A stretch of DNA of 64,000 bases from Candidatus Hamiltonella defensa 5AT (Acyrthosiphon pisum). Lineage in GTDB: Bacteria; Pseudomonadota; Gammaproteobacteria; Enterobacterales; Enterobacteriaceae. Under the pieces are notes generated by a model, which was given only the letters and a program-made list of their open reading frames with translations, was not told where the DNA came from and did no database searches. This document shows, in pieces, positions 10,354-18,343 of this stretch. The stretch's first letter is position 1. Every line of letters begins with the position of its first letter. The position numbers were made by a program, and so were the translations under genes. The DNA lies in assembly GCF_000021705.1 (NCBI RefSeq), contig NC_012751.1, positions 434,001 to 498,000 of the forward strand. The letters run 5' to 3'.

Positions 10354-10533
10354 ATGGATAAAATCCCCCCCACGATACTCGGCAGGTTATCTCTCGTTGA
10401 CAAGGCATTGCTCGTGACTGTTCACTCGATAGAGCGAGCAGAAGCGGTACAAAAATATCTTAAGGATTTGCTAGACAACTTACATTGGAGAGCCACTTTG
10501 TCTCCCGAAAACGTTCAAGTCATGATGGAACAT
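10354..10533 (+). pseudogene. 5' exon of a short unidentified ORF interrupted by the group II intron
   Basis: An ATG at 10354 opens 60 codons that reach the inferred intron boundary at 10533. If the intron is removed, the frame reads on into the 3' exon at 12879 for three codons (Gln-Pro-Tyr) and stops at TAG. I do not recognise the peptide, and it may simply be an inactivated fragment. The 135 bases before it (10219-10353), between the toxin stop and this ATG, contain nothing I can assign. Confidence 0.35.
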
Positions 10534-11114
10534 GTGCGACGTGAAAGTTGCACCACAGAAGTCCCTTGAAAAAGGGTAAGGTTGATCCGAAACCTTATTG
10601 CCACTTACTCGGTGCAAGAGGAGTAATTCTCTTGTGCTAAGCGAGAATGAAAGCCTAACTAAAGTATTAAGCTGAATAAGAAATAGGGGCAAGGCAAAAC
10701 TGAAATGGGTTGAATAAAGTGAATCTCCGTTATTAAAATGTCGTAAGCAAGTAAAACACGAAATCAGATGTGACGTGTTATGGGGAAGTTTAACGACAGT
10801 TAGAAACGGGTAAAGAAGAGTGTTCGTTCTTTACGACGGATCCCGTTCCCCGGCATAGAGGAGGCAGCCCACTCAATGTATCTTCATGGTGTGAAACACG
10901 GTAACCCCATTAATCTTTTAGTGTTGATGTAAATACTAAGAGACAGTGGGCATAAGACGTTCCAAAAAGCGAAGGCAATCAGCCGAAAGGCAACTGGAAA
11001 TCATAACAGGATTGATAGAGGTAATTACTTTACTCTGAAAAGAGGCTGACGTGGAACGGGTGACTTACCCATATAATCCTTTACCAAGGTTATGAATTGA
11101 TTTAGAAGAGTTAG

Positions 11115-12797
11115 ATGCCTATGGCAAACGTAATAAATCAAAACTATGAACAACAACTGGAATGGCATGCTATTAACTGGCGTGTTGTGACAGCCATGAT
11201 TAATAATCTAAGGCAAAGAATATATAGGGCTTCAGCAACAGGTGACTTAAAGAAAGTCAGAAATCTGCAAAAACTCATGATGAAATCAAGAGCTAACCAT
11301 CTTCTGGCTATCAGGAAAGTCACTCAGGTCAATCGGGGAAAACACACGGCTGGAGTAGATAATCAGGTAATTAATGACCATAAAGGACGAGAACATCTTT
11401 ATAAGTTATTAAGCCAAACAACTTCAGAAAAGGTTTATCCAGTAAAACGAGTTTACATAGCAAAAAAGAATGGAAAAAAACGCCCTCTTGGGATCCCAAC
11501 CATTCTCGACCGCTGTAGACAAGCGATAGTTAAATCGGCGCTGGAACCTTATTGGGAAGCAAAATTTGAACCAGTCAGCTACGGATTTAGACCGGGGCGA
11601 AGTGCCCATGACGCAATACAAAAAATTTTCTGTATTGCCAGAGCACGAGGGACACGGCACTGGGTACTAGATGCAGATATTAAAGGCGCATTTGACAACA
11701 TTGACCATAATTTTCTCATAAAAAAAATCGGGGGATTCCCCGAAAGAAACATGATTAAACAATGGTTACAAGCCGGTGTGCTGGAACATGGCAACTATAT
11801 ACCCAATGTTGCAGGTACTCCGCAAGGCGGGATTATCAGTCCACTACTGGCCAATATTGCACTCCACGGAATGGAGACCTTACTGGGTATTCAATACTGG
11901 AAAAACGGCACGCCAAAACAAGGGCAACCTTATGCAGTAGTTCGTTATGCGGATGATTTTGTCGTATTCGGTAAATCCCGTGAAGAGTGCGAAACTGCCA
12001 AAATAAAGTTGCAAATTTGGTTAGCTCAGAGAGGGTTAGCTCTTTCTGAAGAAAAAACCAGTATCAAACACTTGAAGGAAGGATTCGACTTCCTGGGATT
12101 TAATATACGACATTATGACAATCGCCACAGAAAACGGGGATATATATTGTTAACGAAGCCCTCAAAGGAGTCGATGAAAAGGTACAAACAGCAAATGAGA
12201 ATGACCTGGAAAGGTATTATCGGTATGCCGACACAAGAAGGAATAAGACAACTGAATGCCAAGATAATAGGATGGTGTAATTACTATCGTATTGGTGCTT
12301 CAAAAAGAACATTCAGTGCATTAGACCAATGGATGTGGATCCGCCAACGTAGATATTTGTATCGACGTCATCCCAATAAACACTGGTGGTGGCGAAGAAA
12401 ACACTACTTAGGCAAGATACCAGGTAGAGAAGACTATTCAGTATTTATGGATAAATCAACCGGTGGATTTCTTTGGAAGCATGCATGGACAAAAATACAG
12501 CGTCATTGGCTAGTTCCAAAAAATGCTTCCCCCGACAATCCGGAATTGCGTGACTATTGGCGTAATAGGCAGGCACGTAAACAGCCTTTTATTTACGGTG
12601 TCAAAGTTAACCTCTATAAGCGACAGAAAGGTTATTGTCCTCTCTGTGATCAAGAGTTGGACAATGGTGAACAATTGCATGTTCATCATATTCAGCCTAA
12701 AGCTGAAGGGGGTGACAACAAGCTGGCTAATCTAAGATTGTTACATGCTAATTGCCACAGACAATTACATAGCAAAAAAGGAAAAATGTTGAAGTGA
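11115..12797 (+). CDS. ltrA: Group II intron-encoded reverse transcriptase/maturase with HNH endonuclease
   Basis: The protein has 560 residues. The reverse transcriptase domain includes GTPQGGIISPLLANI and the catalytic YADD in VVRYADDFVVFG near residue 279. The maturase (X) domain follows with the GWCNYYR motif. The C-terminal 50 residues form an HNH endonuclease zinc-finger region: CPLCDQEL, HVHHIQPKAEGG, NLRLLHANCHRQLH. Such proteins assist splicing of their own intron RNA and, with the lariat RNA, reverse-splice into DNA and copy it by target-primed reverse transcription. The gene lies inside the intron in domain IV. All catalytic motifs are present and the reading frame is intact. The symbol is used for the family rather than for a proven orthologue. 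Confidence 0.95.
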   Translation: MPMANVINQNYEQQLEWHAINWRVVTAMINNLRQRIYRASATGDLKKVRNLQKLMMKSRANHLLAIRKVTQVNRGKHTAGVDNQVINDHKGREHLYKLLSQTTSEKVYPVKRVYIAKKNGKKRPLGIPTILDRCRQAIVKSALEPYWEAKFEPVSYGFRPGRSAHDAIQKIFCIARARGTRHWVLDADIKGAFDNIDHNFLIKKIGGFPERNMIKQWLQAGVLEHGNYIPNVAGTPQGGIISPLLANIALHGMETLLGIQYWKNGTPKQGQPYAVVRYADDFVVFGKSREECETAKIKLQIWLAQRGLALSEEKTSIKHLKEGFDFLGFNIRHYDNRHRKRGYILLTKPSKESMKRYKQQMRMTWKGIIGMPTQEGIRQLNAKIIGWCNYYRIGASKRTFSALDQWMWIRQRRYLYRRHPNKHWWWRRKHYLGKIPGREDYSVFMDKSTGGFLWKHAWTKIQRHWLVPKNASPDNPELRDYWRNRQARKQPFIYGVKVNLYKRQKGYCPLCDQELDNGEQLHVHHIQPKAEGGDNKLANLRLLHANCHRQLHSKKGKMLK

Positions 12798-12808
12798 GTA
12801 AGTTGCGT

Positions 12809-12842
12809 GAGCCGTATGCGGGGTAACTCGCACGTACGGTTC
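12809..12842 (+). ncRNA. Group II intron domain V (catalytic hairpin)
   Basis: A 34-base hairpin, the classical length, begins GAGCCGT and ends ACGGTTC. It has the AGC catalytic triad at 12810-12812 and a GTAA (GNRA) tetraloop closed by a TGCG/CGCA stem. It begins 11 bases after the maturase stop codon. Confidence 0.9.
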
Positions 12843-13039
12843 TTGAGGGAGTGGGCACTTGCGGCCTGCTTACCTAATCAGCCTTATTAGGACACTCTTT
12901 CTCTAATAACCCTGTTGAAAAACTCACTACGGGCTGAGCCACTCTTTATGTGGCCATTTTTTGTTGTACGATAAGTCTAATATCTCTTAAAGGATGATGT
13001 TAATATTAAGAATATTATTAACATTAAGAGAGAACCCTT

Positions 13040-13990
13040 TTGGAATTTTCATCATCAGTACAATCCATTACTATTTCTGACGATAATGCAGGTCAGAGAA
13101 TTGACAACTTTTTAATTCGCTTTTTAAAAGGAGTTCCGAAAAGTATGCTTTACCGTATTTTAAGAAAAGGTGAAGTACGAGTGAACAAAAAACGCATCAA
13201 GCCTTGTTATAAGCTTCTCACCGGCGATATGCTCCGAATTCCTCCTATCAAAACCGCAATCATTCAAAACAAACCAATCTCAATAAAATGCAATAAAGTT
13301 GTGGCTTTGGCTCAGTCTATTTTGTTTGAAGATCCTGATATATTGATTTTAAATAAGCCTTCAGGTACGGCTGTTCATGGCGGAAGCGGTCTGAGCTTTG
13401 GTGTGATAGAAGCACTTCGTGCGCTCCGTCCAGACCAACGTTTTTTACATTTAGTGCATCGATTGGATCGCGAGACTTCAGGGATATTAATGGTTGCCAA
13501 AAAACCCTATGCATTACGTTCTCTGAATGAACAATTGCGTCTTAAAACAATGAAAAAAGAATATTTGGCCTTGGTTGCTGGTGACTGGCCTTTATCCTGC
13601 AAACTGATACAAGCTCCGTTACAAAAAAATATTTTGCAAAACGGTGAAAGAATCGTGAAAGTGAGCCATCAAGGCAAAGAATCACAAACCCATTTTGAAA
13701 TTGAAGAACGTTTTACCAATACGACTTTGATGAAAGTAAGGCCATTAACAGGAAGAACCCATCAAATTCGTGTCCACGCATTACATGCGGGGCATCCGAT
13801 TGTTTTTGATGATCGTTATGGTGATCCTGAATTTGAGAAAAAATTAAAGGGGTGCCATTTAAATCGCTTATTTTTACATGCATTATCCCTCGAATTTGTA
13901 CATCCTCATTCTGGAGAAACCATACAAATAAAAGCACCTTTGGACAATTCATTACGGCATTGCCTCCAATTTTTACGTCATCAAAAATAA
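13040..13990 (+). CDS. rluC: 23S rRNA pseudouridine(955/2504/2580) synthase RluC
   Basis: The 316-residue protein isomerises three uridines in 23S rRNA. An S4 RNA-binding domain lies at about 20-75 (RIDNFLIRFLKGVPKS, RKGEVRVNKKR). The RluA-family catalytic core has the HRLDRETSG motif with catalytic Asp143, and RTHQIRVHA follows. It aligns along its length with the E. coli protein. The best start appears to be TTG at 13040, preceded by AAGAGAGA; no suitable in-frame ATG exists nearby. In E. coli, rluC is followed by yceF/maf on the other strand and then yceD; here yceD follows after only 69 bases, so maf is missing. Confidence 0.95.
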   Translation: MEFSSSVQSITISDDNAGQRIDNFLIRFLKGVPKSMLYRILRKGEVRVNKKRIKPCYKLLTGDMLRIPPIKTAIIQNKPISIKCNKVVALAQSILFEDPDILILNKPSGTAVHGGSGLSFGVIEALRALRPDQRFLHLVHRLDRETSGILMVAKKPYALRSLNEQLRLKTMKKEYLALVAGDWPLSCKLIQAPLQKNILQNGERIVKVSHQGKESQTHFEIEERFTNTTLMKVRPLTGRTHQIRVHALHAGHPIVFDDRYGDPEFEKKLKGCHLNRLFLHALSLEFVHPHSGETIQIKAPLDNSLRHCLQFLRHQK

Positions 13991-14059
13991 CCTCTTCTTT
14001 GAGGATGACTTTTTTCTTTTTTTGACTCTTTTTGATGACAAAGCTAATATGCCGGCCCT

Positions 14060-14590
14060 ATGCAAAAAATAAAATTACCCTTGACCATTGATCCGATTTT
14101 TGCCGCTGATAAAGGGCTAGAGTACAGGGGTTTTTGTGAATCTGATCAATTTGTGCGAATCGCAGAATCTGTAGACTCTATAGAGAGTGATATTGATGTT
14201 TTTCTCTTATTTAGAATTGATGAAAAACAGCGAGCCTTTATAAAAGGCCATGCGAATGTCGATTTGAAATTAACCTGTCAGCGCTGCTGCAGCACCTTTT
14301 TGTATCATCTGAAGACAGAATATTGTTTTATCCCTGTCACCAGTGGTACTTATGATAAGCTGAGTGAAACCTGCAGGGGATTGTATGACTTTATAGAAAT
14401 GAACGAAGCAGGTGAATTAAATTTGCTGTCTATGATTGAAGACGAATTGATTCTTTCAATCCCTGCTTTTCCGGTTCATGAAGACAAAGATTGTCATTTA
14501 TTTTTCACAAAAATGGGAGAGGGCCTTGTACAAGAACAGGCAAAAAAATCTCATCCATTTTCAGTGTTATCCCGTTTAAAGAAAAAGTAA
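14060..14590 (+). CDS. yceD: YceD/DUF177 family protein, 23S rRNA accumulation factor
   Basis: The 176-residue protein matches E. coli YceD from its first residues (MQKIKLPLTIDP) to its C-terminus (PFSVLSRLKKK). It carries the CQRC motif and the VEDEL-like acidic segment (MIEDELILSIPAFPVH) of the DUF177 family. The family has been linked to 23S rRNA accumulation and ribosome assembly. It lies 16 bases upstream of rpmF, the conserved arrangement in Enterobacterales, and probably shares its transcript. The central region has a few extra residues relative to E. coli. Confidence 0.93.
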   Translation: MQKIKLPLTIDPIFAADKGLEYRGFCESDQFVRIAESVDSIESDIDVFLLFRIDEKQRAFIKGHANVDLKLTCQRCCSTFLYHLKTEYCFIPVTSGTYDKLSETCRGLYDFIEMNEAGELNLLSMIEDELILSIPAFPVHEDKDCHLFFTKMGEGLVQEQAKKSHPFSVLSRLKKK

Positions 14591-14606
14591 TTAAGGAATC
14601 CAATTT

Positions 14607-14777
14607 ATGGCCGTACAAAAAAATAAACCCACTCGCTCCAAGCGTGGTATGCGTCGCTCACATGATGCATTGACAACTGCTTTATTGTCTGTAGATAAAA
14701 CCTCCGGCGAAAATCATTTACGCCATCACATCACTACCGATGGTTATTATCGCGGGCGTAAGGTGATCAACCGCTGA
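14607..14777 (+). CDS. rpmF: 50S ribosomal protein L32
   Basis: This is a 56-residue basic protein beginning MAVQKNKPTRSKRGMRRSHD and ending GYYRGRKVINR, which matches L32 of the large ribosomal subunit over its full length. AAGGA lies eight bases before the ATG. It follows yceD closely. In most relatives plsX follows directly; here a hairpin terminator and then fabH follow. Confidence 0.97.
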   Translation: MAVQKNKPTRSKRGMRRSHDALTTALLSVDKTSGENHLRHHITTDGYYRGRKVINR

Positions 14778-14815
14778 TTTCAGCTTATCCTTCAATTTTA
14801 AAACCCCCTGTCAAA

Positions 14816-14836
14816 GCCGCATATGCGCGGTTTTTT
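14816..14836 (+). terminator. Probable Rho-independent terminator after rpmF
   Basis: A short GC hairpin (CCGC with GCGG around ATATGC) is followed by six T residues. It lies 38 bases after the rpmF stop, where plsX would normally continue the operon, so the yceD-rpmF unit may now end here. Confidence 0.6.
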
Positions 14837-14996
14837 CTTGAGTTTTTTTTAAATCGCGGGAAGCGAGAAAACCGTTTAATGATTGATAAAAAACGGTTAG
14901 CGCACAAACGTAGGGTGAGACTCACGCCAGTTTTAAACAAAGTCTAATGAAAAAAGTGCTAATGCTAAAGAGTAAAGTGTCTTATCGAAGGTAATT

Positions 14997-15941
14997 ATGC
15001 AGACTAACATACTCGGTACAGGGAGTTATCTACCTGAAACAGTGCGTACCAATTCAGATTTAGAAAAAATGGTAGACACTTCAGATGAATGGATTTTCAC
15101 CAGAACAGGCATTCGAGAAAGGCGGATCGCTGCCTCTTCTGAAACAGTCGCCAGCATGGGTTTTTATGCTGCAACAGAAGCCTTAAAAATGGCTCAAATT
15201 GACCAAAATGACATTGGCTTAATTATTGTGGCTACCACTTCTTCAAGTCATGCTTTTCCAAGTTCAGCCTGTCAAATACAAGAAATGTTAGGCATTAAAG
15301 ACAGCATTTCTTTTGACTTGGCTGCCGCCTGTGCGGGTTTTATTTACGCTCTCAGTGTTGCTGATCAATATATTAAAAGTGGCACAATATCCTATGCATT
15401 GGTGATCGGTTCTGATTTGCTGACACAATCTCTTGATCTTAAAGATCGCAGTACTGTTATTTTATTCGGGGATGCGGCAGGGGCAGTCGTTTTAGGTGCC
15501 TCAGATCAACCAGGTATTATTTCAACTCATTTACACGCAAATGGGCACTACGGAAAACTACTCACTCTATTCTATCCCAGAGAAAAAAATTCGCCTTTTA
15601 TCAGCATGGCTGGAAATGAAGTATTTAAAGTGGCCGTACTTGAATTAGCAAGCGTTGTTCATGAAGCCTTAAAGTCCAATCAATTGGATGCTTCAGAACT
15701 AGATTGGTTGATACCCCATCAAGCTAACATCCGTATTATTAACGCCACAGCTAAAAAGTTGAATATAGGCATGGAAAAAGTGGTCATTACTTTAGATCGG
15801 CACGGTAATACTTCTGCTGCATCAGTGCCATCCGCATTAGATGAAGCGGTACGCGATGGCCGGATCCAACGAGGGCAACTACTTCTTTTGGAAGCCTTTG
15901 GGGGTGGTTTTGTCTGGGGATCTGCGTTAGTTCGTTTTTAG
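14997..15941 (+). CDS. fabH: Beta-ketoacyl-ACP synthase III
   Basis: The 314-residue enzyme condenses acetyl-CoA with malonyl-ACP to start fatty acid synthesis. The catalytic triad is present: Cys112 in AAACAGFIYAL, His in IPHQANIRI and Asn in GNTSAASVPSA. Length matches the E. coli enzyme (317). The start ATG follows GAAGGT. plsX, normally between rpmF and fabH, is absent: only 219 bases separate rpmF from fabH. The gene leads a fabH-fabD-fabG run. Confidence 0.97.
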   Translation: MQTNILGTGSYLPETVRTNSDLEKMVDTSDEWIFTRTGIRERRIAASSETVASMGFYAATEALKMAQIDQNDIGLIIVATTSSSHAFPSSACQIQEMLGIKDSISFDLAAACAGFIYALSVADQYIKSGTISYALVIGSDLLTQSLDLKDRSTVILFGDAAGAVVLGASDQPGIISTHLHANGHYGKLLTLFYPREKNSPFISMAGNEVFKVAVLELASVVHEALKSNQLDASELDWLIPHQANIRIINATAKKLNIGMEKVVITLDRHGNTSAASVPSALDEAVRDGRIQRGQLLLLEAFGGGFVWGSALVRF

Positions 15942-15960
15942 CTTTTAAAGGAAAAAAGTC

Positions 15961-16935
15961 ATGACAACATTTGCAATCCTTTTTCCAGGTCAGGGTTCTC
16001 AATCATTGGGGATGCTTTCGAGTATGGCGAAAACATTTCCTTTGATAATAAAAACTTTTTCTCAAGCCAGTGATGCTCTTGGTTACGATCTTTGGGCGCT
16101 CACACAAGAGGGGCCTGTATCAGAATTAAATAAAACATGGAAAACACAACCCGCTTTACTCACGGCTTCTGTGGCCATCTGGCGGGTTTGGAAAGCAGAA
16201 GGCGGCCCCTCTCCATTTATGGTGGCAGGCCATAGTCTAGGAGAATATTCCGCCTTAGTGTGTGCCGGTGTCTTGAATTTGACAGAAACAGTAAAGCTGG
16301 TTGAATTAAGAGGAAAATTAATGCAAGCCGCCGCAGGCGAGGGAGCCATGTCTGCTATCATTGGACTCGATGATGAAACTATAGTGAAAATTTGCAAACA
16401 AACAGCACAAAATCAGGTTGTTTCACCCGCAAATTTTAATTCTCAATGGCAAGTCGTGATTTCTGGCCATAAAGAAGCAGTAGAACGAGCTAATATTGCC
16501 TGTATCGCAGCGGGAGCAAAAAAGGTCTTCCCCTTATCGGTGAGTGTGCCTTCTCATTGTGCCTTGATGAAGCCGGCGGCGGATAAGTTGTTGGCTGAGC
16601 TGAATAAAATGGTGTTTAAAACGTCAAAATTTCCGGTGCTCAACAATGCGGATGTCAAAGTAGAAAATTCACCTGAACATATCCGAGAGGCATTAGTACG
16701 TCAATTGTATTCTCCAATACCTTGGGTTAAAAGTATCCAATTTATGATTCAAAAAGGTGTGGGATCTTTTTTAGAGTTGGGGGCGGGAAACATTTTATCC
16801 GGTCTGAATAAACGCATTGTGCATAAAGCACCTGCTTTTTCAGTCAATGACGCTCATTCATTGGCTCATGCTCTTAATTATGTTTCAGGAAAATCTGTGA
16901 ACAAGATTTTAAAAGAGGATATATATGAGATTTAA
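15961..16935 (+). CDS. fabD: Malonyl CoA-acyl carrier protein transacylase
   Basis: The 324-residue enzyme moves malonyl groups from CoA to ACP. It shows the FPGQGSQ N-terminus, the nucleophile serine in GHSLGEYSALV, and the catalytic histidine in VPSHCALMKPAA. An AAAGGA ribosome site lies before the ATG, and fabH ends 19 bases upstream. The C-terminus extends about 15 residues beyond the E. coli protein (309), and its final 11 bases overlap the start of fabG, indicating translational coupling. Confidence 0.97.
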   Translation: MTTFAILFPGQGSQSLGMLSSMAKTFPLIIKTFSQASDALGYDLWALTQEGPVSELNKTWKTQPALLTASVAIWRVWKAEGGPSPFMVAGHSLGEYSALVCAGVLNLTETVKLVELRGKLMQAAAGEGAMSAIIGLDDETIVKICKQTAQNQVVSPANFNSQWQVVISGHKEAVERANIACIAAGAKKVFPLSVSVPSHCALMKPAADKLLAELNKMVFKTSKFPVLNNADVKVENSPEHIREALVRQLYSPIPWVKSIQFMIQKGVGSFLELGAGNILSGLNKRIVHKAPAFSVNDAHSLAHALNYVSGKSVNKILKEDIYEI

Positions 16936-17662
16936 AGGAAAAATTGCATTGATTACTGGCGCAACTCGTGGGATTGGTCGCGCTATAGCCCAATCATTAA
17001 CAGAAGAGGGTGCTTTTGTAATAGGCACGGCGACCACTGAAGAGGGTGCAAAAAAAGTCAGCGATGATTTAGGTGACTATGGTAAAGGCGTCACCTTAAA
17101 CGTGATTGACGAGGAATCCATTGAAGCATTAATAAAGAGCATTGAAGAGGAATTTTGTGGCCCTGATATCTTGGTCAATAATGCAGGTATTACACGTGAT
17201 GGTTTGCTGATGCGTATGAAAACAAACAGTTGGAATGAGGTTTTGGGCACAAATTTAACATCCATATTTTATCTTTCACGAGCCGCTTTACGCCCCATGA
17301 TGAAAAAGCGCTTTGGTCGTATTATCAATATAGGATCCGTAGTAGGCAGTGCGGGAAATGTAGGGCAAACCAATTACACTGCTGCTAAAGCCGGCCTAAT
17401 TGGTTTTAGTAAATCTCTTGCTCAAGAAGTCGCTCAAAGAGGCATCACGGTTAATGTGGTCGCACCTGGATTTATTGAAACGGATATGTCTCGACAGGCG
17501 TTAACAGAAACTCGACGCACTGAAATTTTAAAAAAAATTCCCATGAATCGATTGGGTGATGTTAAGGATATTGCGAATGCAGTGGCTTTTTTAGCCTCTG
17601 ATCAAAGCAGTTATATTACCGGTGAAACCTTACATATTAATGGAGGCATGTATATGATTTAA
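16925..17662 (+). CDS. fabG: 3-oxoacyl-ACP reductase
   Basis: The 245-residue short-chain dehydrogenase reduces 3-ketoacyl-ACP with NADPH. The cofactor motif TGATRGIGRA, the NNAG motif and the catalytic Ser...Tyr-x3-Lys (GSVVGSAGN, NYTAAKAG) are all present. It overlaps fabD by 11 bases. In relatives acpP follows after about 200 bases; here the gap is 365 bases and carries insertion-element debris. Confidence 0.97.
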   Translation: MRFKGKIALITGATRGIGRAIAQSLTEEGAFVIGTATTEEGAKKVSDDLGDYGKGVTLNVIDEESIEALIKSIEEEFCGPDILVNNAGITRDGLLMRMKTNSWNEVLGTNLTSIFYLSRAALRPMMKKRFGRIINIGSVVGSAGNVGQTNYTAAKAGLIGFSKSLAQEVAQRGITVNVVAPGFIETDMSRQALTETRRTEILKKIPMNRLGDVKDIANAVAFLASDQSSYITGETLHINGGMYMI

Positions 17663-17817
17663 TAAAAGAAAAAGTAATTTCTTGTTCTGTGTACTCACCA
17701 CTATAAAATTAAATAAAATACTGATTTTATAAAATCTGTTTTGTTTGTCTTAACAGCAATTCTTCATTTAGTATGAGGGATATAAGGCGTGATTTTGCAG
17801 AATATCTTTGTTAAAAT

Positions 17818-17930
17818 GCCGCGCCAGCAGCACTTGCTCCGTGATTTCAATGACGATAATGCTGTACGGCCTGCTGGAGGAGCGCTGCAGTTAGGCTGTT
17901 TGATGAAGCAGAATACCCACTGAAGCGAGT
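17818..17930 (+). mobile_element. Probable remnant of an IS200/IS605-type element (3' end of tnpB)
   Basis: Within the 365-base gap between fabG and acpP, the plus strand reads a short frame ending ...VRPAGGALQLGCLMKQNTH. The DNA around ATGAAGCAGAATACCCAC resembles the usual 3' end of IS200/IS605 tnpB genes (ATGAAGCAGGAAGCCCAC). Only the terminal part remains, with no transposase domain, so this is debris. The rest of the gap (17663-17817 and 17931-18027) shows nothing more than the acpP leader. Confidence 0.4.
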
Positions 17931-18027
17931 CAACGTTTAATCCGAACAGGAAAATCCTCGTTTTTAAAGCAATTTCAAAACTACCGATACTCTCGCGTAA
18001 GCGAATTTTGATAGGAAATTTAACAGT

Positions 18028-18279
18028 ATGAGCACTAATGATATTGAAGAACGTGTAAAAAAAATCATCGTTGATCAACTAAGCGTCAAAAGAGAAGAGG
18101 TTACTAATAGTGCTTCTTTTGTAGAAGATCTTGGTGCTGATTCTCTTGACACTGTGGAACTGGTTATGGCATTAGAAGAAGAATTTGATACTGAAATTCC
18201 GGATGAAGATGCAGAAAAAATTACGACTGTTCAAGCAACTATTGATTATATATATGATCAACATGCAAAAAATAAATAA
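18028..18279 (+). CDS. acpP: Acyl carrier protein
   Basis: The 83-residue acidic protein carries growing acyl chains on a 4'-phosphopantetheine. The attachment serine is in the conserved GADSLDTVELVMALEEEF block. It is highly similar to the E. coli protein, with a slightly longer N-terminus (MSTNDIEERVKK) and C-terminus. It is followed by a strong hairpin terminator and then fabF, as in relatives. Confidence 0.98.
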   Translation: MSTNDIEERVKKIIVDQLSVKREEVTNSASFVEDLGADSLDTVELVMALEEEFDTEIPDEDAEKITTVQATIDYIYDQHAKNK

Positions 18280-18284
18280 ATTCA

Positions 18285-18309
18285 GGCGATCTATGATCGC
18301 CTTATTTTT
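18285..18309 (+). terminator. Rho-independent terminator after acpP
   Basis: A perfect 7-base-pair stem (GGCGATC, loop TAT, GATCGCC) is followed by TTATTTTT. It lies five bases after the acpP stop codon. Partial termination here would explain the usual excess of acpP transcript over fabF. Confidence 0.85.
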
Positions 18310-18343
18310 ACCATCGTTATCGTTCCCATATTAGGAGAAAAAT

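Larger units (their letters stand above)
10534..12878 (+). mobile_element. Full-length group II intron (ribozyme plus maturase ORF)
   Basis: The 5' end starts with the GUGCG consensus at 10534. About 580 bases of ribozyme domains I-III precede the protein gene, which sits in the domain IV position. A 34-base domain V with the AGC triad follows at 12809-12842. A domain VI-like stem (GAGTGGGC with GCCTGCTT) leads to the 3' end at CTAAT, placed at 12878. The last six exon bases, GAACAT (10528-10533), pair with GTGTTC at 10820-10825 with one G-U pair, as expected for IBS1/EBS1. This supports the 5' boundary independently. The 3' end could be off by a base or two. All parts appear intact, so the element may be mobile. 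Confidence 0.88.

Noticed and set aside
10205..10408. 67-codon minus-strand frame overlapping the end of the large toxin
   Set aside because: It has no similarity, no ribosome site, and overlaps the toxin's stop codon.
16083..16397. 104-codon minus-strand frame inside fabD
   Set aside because: It is antisense to the conserved catalytic region of fabD and has no similarity or ribosome site.
17764..18078. 104-codon minus-strand frame crossing the start of acpP
   Set aside because: It overlaps the acpP coding region, has no similarity, and lies over the insertion-element debris.
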